Source: Congregibacter brevis (GTDB taxonomy: Bacteria; Pseudomonadota; Gammaproteobacteria; Pseudomonadales; Halieaceae). From it: a stretch of 64,000 nucleotides of DNA. The notes beneath the pieces were generated by a model, which saw only the letters and a list, made by a program, of their open reading frames with translations, was not told the DNA's origin and did not search any database. Shown here piece by piece: positions 58,244 through 64,000 of this stretch. The translations under genes were made by a program, and so were the position numbers. Where the stretch lies: NCBI RefSeq assembly GCF_045689245.1, contig NZ_CP136865.1:1798001-1862000 (forward strand). The letters are read 5' to 3'. Positions within the stretch are counted from its first letter, which is position 1, and every line of letters starts with the position of its first letter.

Positions 58244-59299
58244 ATGCGCATCTACATGACTCTTATTGCGGCCGCTCTGGCTTTGGGCGGGTGCTCGGAT
58301 GACAGCCCGGACGTTATGGACGAGGACGTGTCGGATCGCCCGGTCAAGATTATTGAAATCGGGGCTGCATCCAGGGAGCAATCGAGCACGCATCCGGCGG
58401 TTATTAGTGCCGCAGCCACCCGGGATCTTGGATTCGCCGTATCCGGGGTTCTTATGGAGTTGCTCGTCAACGAGACTCAATTGGTAGAGGAAGGCGATCT
58501 CGTTGCCCGGTTGGATACGCGGGACTTCGAAAACACACGCGATGCAGCACGGGCTGCGTTTGCAAATGCTGAAAGCGAGTATCAGCGCGCGGTGCGACTG
58601 TCCGCACAGGATGCGATCGCGTCGAACGTGCTCGAACAGCGCTTGGCACAACGTGATCAAGCCAAAGCACAACTCGATAGCGCTGAGAAATCCTTGATGG
58701 ATGCGCAGATTGTGGCGCCTTTCGCGGGGGTCATTGCCGACGTGCCGGCAGAGGAGGGCGATTCTGTAGGGCCCGGCAGCATCGTTGCCACGCTCATCAG
58801 CGTAGATACTCTGGAGGCGTCAATTCAACTCCCCGCGAGCGTGATATCGGGGGCCCAGACGCGGCGTGATCGAGGGTCTTTCGTGGTGCTCGATGCGGCG
58901 CCCGAAACAGAGATTCCCGCAAAGTTTACCGAAGCAGACCTAATAGCCGACGCGACATCGCAGACTTATACCGTGACATTCGCCTTTACTCCCCCGGAGA
59001 CCCTGATTGTGCTGCCGGGCATGAATGCCCGGGTGATCCTTCGCTCGGAGTCGTCGGCGAGCGGCGCCGGGAACCGTATCAATGTTCCTCTTGCCGCGAT
59101 TCAAAGCGATGGCGATGGGCAGTACCTGTGGGTCGTCGATGGCGATCCGCTCACCGTTTCCCGCCGAGATATCGTCGTTGCGACCGGCGTTGGCGAGAAC
59201 GCGATTGTTACAAGTGGTCTGCAGGCCGGAGATCGCATCGTAGGTGCGGGGGGAGCGTACCTATCGCCAGGTATCGTGGTTTCGGAGTGGATGGAGTGA
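58244..59299 (+). CDS. RND efflux periplasmic adaptor, lipoprotein
   Basis: Membrane-fusion protein of 351 residues: lipobox LGGCSDD (Cys about 17), a split lipoyl domain (GFAVSGVLMELLVNETQLVE; AQIVAPFAGVIADVPAEEG), a short alpha-helical hairpin with ARAAFANAESEYQRAVRL and DQAKAQLDSAEKSLMD, a beta-barrel (about 190-260) and a membrane-proximal region. It connects the RND pump to an outer-membrane channel. First gene of a three-gene efflux operon whose next start lies 37 nt after its stop. Substrates cannot be predicted. ATG preceded by a weak Shine-Dalgarno. Confidence 0.93.
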   Translation: MRIYMTLIAAALALGGCSDDSPDVMDEDVSDRPVKIIEIGAASREQSSTHPAVISAAATRDLGFAVSGVLMELLVNETQLVEEGDLVARLDTRDFENTRDAARAAFANAESEYQRAVRLSAQDAIASNVLEQRLAQRDQAKAQLDSAEKSLMDAQIVAPFAGVIADVPAEEGDSVGPGSIVATLISVDTLEASIQLPASVISGAQTRRDRGSFVVLDAAPETEIPAKFTEADLIADATSQTYTVTFAFTPPETLIVLPGMNARVILRSESSASGAGNRINVPLAAIQSDGDGQYLWVVDGDPLTVSRRDIVVATGVGENAIVTSGLQAGDRIVGAGGAYLSPGIVVSEWME

Positions 59300-59336
59300 G
59301 GCTCTTTTTGACGGCCGGACTCCTGTGGGTGCGCTC

Positions 59337-62300
59337 ATGAACCTTGCTGAATTCTCCATCCGTAACCGCGTGTTGAGCTTCATTGTCATCGCATTGGCAA
59401 TCGCCGGTGGTTGGTCGGCCTACCAGGACATGCCGCGCTTCGAGGATCCGGAGTTTACTATCCGGACAGCGATGATTATTACGCAGTACCCGGGCGCGAC
59501 GCCTCTGGAGGTGGCTCAAGAGGTTACCGAGCCACTGGAGCGGGCGCTGCAGCAATTGGCAGAAGTCGATGATATTGAATCCACGTCCGTTCCGGGACGC
59601 TCCGAAATCATGGTCAATATCAAGTACGCGTTCTCCCCGACCAAGGCGGAGTTGCAGCTCATCTGGACCAAGGTGCGAAATAAAGTCGCGGACGCTGCGC
59701 TCTCACTGCCTCCGGGTGTCGGGGCGCCCTACGTCAACGATGATTTCGGTGACGTGTACGGCCTGTATTACTTTCTGACGGGGCCGGGTTTTACACCGGC
59801 GGAGCTACGACGCTACGCCAAGTCGCTGCAGAGTGATCTGTTGCAGGTCGACGGCGTGGCCAAGGTGCAGGTCGACGGCGCCCTGAATGAAGCTATTTTC
59901 GTAGAGATTTCCCAGTCAGATGTGGCCTCTCTTGGTGTAGCTCCGGGCAGCATTTACCAGACGCTTGAAAACCAGAACACCGTTGTGTCCGCCGGCGAGC
60001 TTGATATCGGCACACAACGCCTCGCCGTTCGACCGAGCGGTGCCATCGATTCAGTAGAAGCGATACGGAATCTTCTCATTGATACGTCGAGTGACGGCCG
60101 TCTCATCTACTTGAGCGATGTTGCGCATGTCTGGCGCGGATATCAGACACCGCCAGCTAAGCTGTATCGCTTCAATGGGGAGCCCGCCGTAGCCATCGGC
60201 GTGTCGGGCATACTCGGCGGCAACATCGTCCAGATCGGCGCAGCGGTAGAGGACCGGTTACAGGACATCGCCAAACGGCGTCCCGTCGGTATGCAGCTGC
60301 ACCAGTTTTACAATCAGGCCGAAGAGGTCGACGCTGCCGTATCGAACTTCGTGGTCAATGTTATTGCTGCGTTGGCGATTGTTATCGGGACGCTCCTTAT
60401 CTTCATGGGTTTCAAATCTGCGATCGTAATCGGTAGTGTCTTGCTACTGACGATAGCAGCGACTCTGGCAACGATGCAGTTTATGGACATACCCATGCAC
60501 CGTATTTCGCTGGGTGCGCTGATTATTGCTCTGGGTATGATGGTGGACAACGCGATCGTGGTGACGGAAGGCATTCTCGTGGGCGTGCAGCGCGGAGCTG
60601 CAAAACTGGAAATAGCTAAGCAAATCGTATCTCAGACCCAGTGGCCGCTACTGGGGGGTACTCTTGTTGGCATCATAGCTTTCGCGCCTATCGGCTTTGC
60701 ACCGGGCGATACCGCCGAGTACACCGGTCATCTGTTCTGGGTGATCCTGATCTCACTTCTGTACAGCTGGTTGTTCGCTGTAACGCTCACCCCGTTTTTC
60801 TGCGACCTGCTTTTTCGGGAAGCCTCTGGTGATTCGACGGGTCAAAGTGCCGACAGTGGATTTACGCAAGCCTATAAATCGCTCCTGTCGCGGGCGCTAT
60901 CTGCACGAAAAACCGTGGTCCTGGTCGTTGTGGCGATGTTTGTCGCGTCGGTGTGGGGATTCCAATTCGTCAAGGCCGGGTTTTTCCCTCAGTCCACGTC
61001 ACCGCAAATGGTGGTTGACTACTGGTTGCCGCAGGGCACGCGGATCGAGCAAACGCAGAGTGATGCCGATGCCATCGAGGAGTTCGTACGCGGTCTTGAA
61101 GGCGTGGTAGCTGTAGAAACCTCCATTGGTGCCGGGGGGCTGCGCTACATGCTGGTTTATGGGCCGGAGTCGAATAACTCCGCCTATGCCCAATTGCTGG
61201 TGCGCACCGGGAGTTATCAGCAGATTGACGATTTGATCACCCGAGTGCAGTCGCATATTGATGCCAGGTACCCGGACGCTCAGGGCAAGGTATGGCGCTT
61301 CGTGCTCGGGCCGGGTGGTGGGTCAAAGATTGAAGCCCGGTTCAGCGGACCCGAGCCCGATGTGTTACGCCGCTTAGCTGATCAAGCGAAAGCAATCATG
61401 GTGGCCGATGGCGGTGCTATCTCGATCAAAGACAACTGGCGTCAGCAGTTACCTTCCGTCAGACCGCTTTACTCTGAGGCAAAGGGCCGCCGCGCCGGCG
61501 TGTCCCGCACTGATCTGGCATCCGCGATCGCCAGCAACTTTTCTGGCGCCACCGTGGGTGTTTACCGGGAAGGGGACGATCTGTTGCCCATCATTGCGCG
61601 CGCACCGCTGGATGAGCGCAAGAGTGTGGCCGACATTGAGAATGTACAGGTGCTGAGTTCCGCCACCGGCGAATCGGTGCCCATATCGCAGGTAGTCGAT
61701 GGCTTTAAAACCACGTGGGATAACGGCGCTCTTAAGCGACTAGATCGCATCTGGACGATCAAAGCGCAATCTGACCCTGTACCGGGGCAGTTGGCCTCGG
61801 ATTTACTTGAGCGAATCCAAGATGATATTGAGTCCATCGAACTGCCTCCGGGTTACTCGCTGACATGGGATGGTGAGTACGGTAATTCCAAGGAGTCCAA
61901 CGAGAACCTGGCGTCGACGATCCCCTTTGGTTTTCTTGCCATGGTTCTTGTTGTGGTCGTCCTGTTTGGCACCGTTCGTCAGCCCGTGGCCATCTGGCTG
62001 GCTGTTCCCCTCGCACTTATAGGTGTGGTGATCGGTCTTCTTGTTACTGGAATCCCCATGGAGTTCATGGCCATACTGGGACTGCTCTCGCTGTCCGGAT
62101 TGCTGATAAAGAACGCGATTGTGCTGATTGATCAGATAGATATGGAGATCGCCACTGGCTTGCCACGTTTCACCGCGGTTGTCGCGGCCTCTGCAAGTCG
62201 GGTGCGACCGGTCATGATGGGGACCTTAACTACGGTGCTCGGCGTGATACCCCTTTTTTACGATGCGTTTTTTCAGTCTATGGCCGTAGTCATCGTATTT

Positions 62301-62399
62301 GGATTGACATTTGCAACGGTGCTGACCTTGTTCATTGTGCCGGTTATCTATTGTCTGTTGTTCGGCATTGGTGAAGGGGAAGTCTCACATGAGAGCTAA
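59337..62399 (+). CDS. RND efflux permease
   Basis: A 1,020-residue inner-membrane proton antiporter with the RND repeat structure: N-terminal helix after MNLAEFSIRNRVLSF, two large periplasmic loops (about 40-320 and 550-850) and twelve TM helices. TM4 carries LGMMVDNAIVVTEGILVG with a single Asp rather than the D-D pair of AcrB; TM10-11 include LSGLLIKNAIVLIDQIDMEI and the conserved Lys. Start ATG 59337 matches family N-termini; an upstream in-frame extension overlaps the adaptor gene. It pairs with the adaptor upstream and the outer-membrane factor downstream. Confidence 0.93.
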   Translation: MNLAEFSIRNRVLSFIVIALAIAGGWSAYQDMPRFEDPEFTIRTAMIITQYPGATPLEVAQEVTEPLERALQQLAEVDDIESTSVPGRSEIMVNIKYAFSPTKAELQLIWTKVRNKVADAALSLPPGVGAPYVNDDFGDVYGLYYFLTGPGFTPAELRRYAKSLQSDLLQVDGVAKVQVDGALNEAIFVEISQSDVASLGVAPGSIYQTLENQNTVVSAGELDIGTQRLAVRPSGAIDSVEAIRNLLIDTSSDGRLIYLSDVAHVWRGYQTPPAKLYRFNGEPAVAIGVSGILGGNIVQIGAAVEDRLQDIAKRRPVGMQLHQFYNQAEEVDAAVSNFVVNVIAALAIVIGTLLIFMGFKSAIVIGSVLLLTIAATLATMQFMDIPMHRISLGALIIALGMMVDNAIVVTEGILVGVQRGAAKLEIAKQIVSQTQWPLLGGTLVGIIAFAPIGFAPGDTAEYTGHLFWVILISLLYSWLFAVTLTPFFCDLLFREASGDSTGQSADSGFTQAYKSLLSRALSARKTVVLVVVAMFVASVWGFQFVKAGFFPQSTSPQMVVDYWLPQGTRIEQTQSDADAIEEFVRGLEGVVAVETSIGAGGLRYMLVYGPESNNSAYAQLLVRTGSYQQIDDLITRVQSHIDARYPDAQGKVWRFVLGPGGGSKIEARFSGPEPDVLRRLADQAKAIMVADGGAISIKDNWRQQLPSVRPLYSEAKGRRAGVSRTDLASAIASNFSGATVGVYREGDDLLPIIARAPLDERKSVADIENVQVLSSATGESVPISQVVDGFKTTWDNGALKRLDRIWTIKAQSDPVPGQLASDLLERIQDDIESIELPPGYSLTWDGEYGNSKESNENLASTIPFGFLAMVLVVVVLFGTVRQPVAIWLAVPLALIGVVIGLLVTGIPMEFMAILGLLSLSGLLIKNAIVLIDQIDMEIATGLPRFTAVVAASASRVRPVMMGTLTTVLGVIPLFYDAFFQSMAVVIVFGLTFATVLTLFIVPVIYCLLFGIGEGEVSHES

Positions 62400-63762
62400 G
62401 GGCGCAGCTCTACTCGCGCTAGTGTTGCTTAACGCTGGCTGCGCGATCGAGCCTGACAAAACTGTCCAAGAGGCGACGAACAGGCCCGCAGAAATGGCAG
62501 CTGCCACTTGGGCTGCAACCGGCGTGATAGCCGACGTCGAGAACGGGTGGATCGGCTCGTTTGCAAGTGCGCAGCTGAGCTCGCTGGTCAATGAAGCCCT
62601 TGAGAATAATCTCAATTTGCAGGCGCTTGCGGCAAACGTCGAGCAGTCACAGGCACTGGCTCGACAAGCTGGTGCAGCACTCGTGCCGAGCGTGTCGGTT
62701 TCCGGATCCTCCGGGCGAAGTGGGTTGTCCGAGAGTGGACGATCCCGTGCTTCCTACGATGTGGGGCTTGCGGTTTCCTGGGAGCTCGATATGTGGGGCA
62801 GGTTGCGATCGGGTGTTGAGCAAGCGCAGGCTTCCGCTCAGGCAGCTGAAGCAGACTACCTGTTTGCGCAATATTCTGTGGCTGCGAACACGGCGATCGC
62901 TTACTTCGCAGCTATCGATGCTGCGACCCAGGTTGACGTCGCCAGGCTGAGCCTGGACTTGTTGGAGAAAACGCTGCGTATCACTAATGTGCGCTACGAC
63001 GAGGGGATGGCTTCGGCACAGGAACTGGCCCTAGCCAGGGCTGACATCGCAGCGACGCGTGACCAGCAACTCGCGCGGGAGGGGGCGATGCGCAATGCGC
63101 TGCGGGCGCTGGAGCTCTTGCTTGGCCGTTACCCCGCTGCAGATATCGACGTCAGTGGGGGGCTGCCTGAGCTGCCCGCTCCTCCGCCGGCCGGATTGCC
63201 CTCCGAGCTTCTCGAACGGCGCCCCGATCTGGTGGCTGCCGAAAGGCAGGTGGCCGCAGCATTCAATGCCGTTACGCAAGCAAGAGCGGCGCAACTGCCT
63301 CAAATCAGTCTCACAAGCAGTCTCGGGGGTGCCTCGGGGGATCTTTCGCAGCTGCTGAATCCGGGCAATGTGGCTTGGTCGATCGGTGCCAATCTCTTGG
63401 CACCGTTGTATGACGGTGGACGATTGCGCGAAAACGTCACCATCGCCAACGCCCAGCAGAGCGCAGTCTTAGCCAGCTATGGTGAGGCCGCGCTCAGAGC
63501 ATTCAGTGAAGTGGAAACCGCCCTTGATCAGCAGCAGGTGCTCATGGCCAGGCAGGCGGAACAGCAGATTGCCTTAGCGGAGGCGGAGCGGGCATTTGCG
63601 CTTGCAGAAGCACAGTATGCAGAGGGCGAGATTAGCTTGGTGGACCTACTCGGGTTTCAGCAGCGTGTGATACAAAATCGCAGCGTCTTTGAATCAACTC
63701 GGCGACTCGGTCTGGATAATCGAGTACAGTTGCATCTGGCGCTGGGCGGGGCCTGGGAATGA
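62389..63762 (+). CDS. Outer-membrane efflux lipoprotein, NodT/OprM type
   Basis: A 457-residue TolC-like channel lipoprotein (lipobox NAGCAIEP) with two OEP repeats: NNLNLQALAANVEQSQALAR and VSWELDMWGRLRSGVEQAQA in the first half, and AERQVAAAFNAVTQARAAQL and QISLTSSLGGASGDL in the second, with ALRAFSEVETALDQQ at the terminal helix. It completes the efflux system. ATG 62389 has AGGGGA upstream and overlaps the permease stop by 11 nt, supporting coupled translation. Confidence 0.93.
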   Translation: MRAKGAALLALVLLNAGCAIEPDKTVQEATNRPAEMAAATWAATGVIADVENGWIGSFASAQLSSLVNEALENNLNLQALAANVEQSQALARQAGAALVPSVSVSGSSGRSGLSESGRSRASYDVGLAVSWELDMWGRLRSGVEQAQASAQAAEADYLFAQYSVAANTAIAYFAAIDAATQVDVARLSLDLLEKTLRITNVRYDEGMASAQELALARADIAATRDQQLAREGAMRNALRALELLLGRYPAADIDVSGGLPELPAPPPAGLPSELLERRPDLVAAERQVAAAFNAVTQARAAQLPQISLTSSLGGASGDLSQLLNPGNVAWSIGANLLAPLYDGGRLRENVTIANAQQSAVLASYGEAALRAFSEVETALDQQQVLMARQAEQQIALAEAERAFALAEAQYAEGEISLVDLLGFQQRVIQNRSVFESTRRLGLDNRVQLHLALGGAWE

Positions 63763-63787
63763 GCGCGTCACGGATGGAGCGGTAGAC

Positions 63788-64000
63788 GTGAGTCTGTTTG
63801 CCTTGCTGCAGCAAATTCTGATCGGCTCTTTGATGATCGTGGCCACCGTTGTGATCGAGGCGTGTTTCATTGCCATTGCTGTGGCGACGCTGGAAAAACA
63901 CGGACCGCGCCTTCGCCAGTTATCGTTAGTACGCGGCACAATTCTGATGCTCAGCGGTCTCAGCCTTTGGCTATTGGCGGCGATCAGTCTGGCTTTGTGG
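63788..64000 (+). CDS. Membrane protein fragment, probable ion channel, cut by window end
   Basis: Open frame of 71 codons from GTG 63788, preceded by GGAG about 9 nt upstream, running off the right edge. It encodes two hydrophobic segments: LIGSLMIVATVVIEACFIAI (about residues 12-31) and ILMLSGLSLWLLAAISLAL (about 52-70). The layout of the first part resembles the two-TM potassium-channel (ion_trans_2) family, but the filter lies beyond the edge. It follows the efflux operon by 25 nt. Confidence 0.6.
   Translation, partial: MSLFALLQQILIGSLMIVATVVIEACFIAIAVATLEKHGPRLRQLSLVRGTILMLSGLSLWLLAAISLALW

Noticed and set aside
1..64000. CRISPR arrays, IS elements, tRNAs or prophage
   Set aside because: No spaced direct repeats, transposase frames, tRNA cloverleafs or phage genes were recognised in the window.

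Overview
The window reads as a chromosomal segment of a marine, aerobic, heterotrophic gammaproteobacterium. The protein set (CYP153-type P450, PEP-CTERM lectin, Spondin_N lipoproteins, many secreted hydrolases, YbiT-type ABC-F, RsuA, YebC, PBPRA1643-type SEC-C protein) resembles the OM60/NOR5-Halieaceae group, but this placement is inferred from gene content and no marker gene proves it. No rRNA, tRNA, IS element, phage or CRISPR array was seen. Genes are densely packed on both strands, mostly with signal peptides or lipoboxes, so much of the window serves the cell envelope and nutrient scavenging.

Layout. 1-6.2 kb: thioredoxin-like fragment, ABC-F ATPase, CBS protein, CvfB-like S1 protein, RhlE-type RNA helicase and a small NTF2-like secreted protein. 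6.2-15.4 kb: hexose-6-phosphate mutarotase, M20 amidohydrolase, a secreted protein with four Cys-rich GYGLC repeats, K+ channel, an orphan membrane protein, a lipoprotein EEP phosphatase/nuclease with a DUF5329 partner, RsuA and a DUF900 hydrolase. 15.4-36.5 kb: PEP-CTERM lectin behind a consensus CRP site, then a secreted peptidase/amidase region with three ~1,030-1,080-residue Asp-box (VPS10/sortilin-like) proteins, an M24 peptidase, an amidase and an M14 aspartoacylase-like protein. Inside it lies a compact operon of two Spondin_N proteins, an OmpR-type regulator, a sensor kinase and a DUF1223 protein. 36.6-40.9 kb: SEC-C protein, D-aminoacylase, D-2-hydroxyacid dehydrogenase and DUF819 membrane protein, the first three overlapping. 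41-43.6 kb: CYP153-like P450 with an alkylsulfatase-like metallo-hydrolase. 44-49.6 kb: small envelope and housekeeping genes (MAPEG, DUF4410, DUF900, PD40, pterin dehydratase, YebC). 49.9-53.7 kb: a four-gene overlapping operon, DUF3348-DUF802-OmpA-DUF2894. 53.7-64 kb: MOSC protein, esterase, YugP-type metallopeptidase, VOC protein, MarC, a complete RND tripartite efflux operon and the start of a membrane (probably ion-channel) gene cut by the window edge.

The best candidate for a little-described system is the 49.9-53.7 kb operon. A MotA/ExbB/ZorA-like channel protein with a long coiled-coil tail is paired with a MotB/ZorB-like OmpA protein that keeps the membrane aspartate, and both are translationally coupled to two soluble proteins of unknown function. 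It looks like an ion-driven motor without flagellar, Tol or canonical Zorya effector genes. The Spondin_N/two-component/DUF1223 operon is the second candidate. Family assignments were made by reading motifs, without database searches, and start sites were chosen from ribosome-binding sites and family starts.
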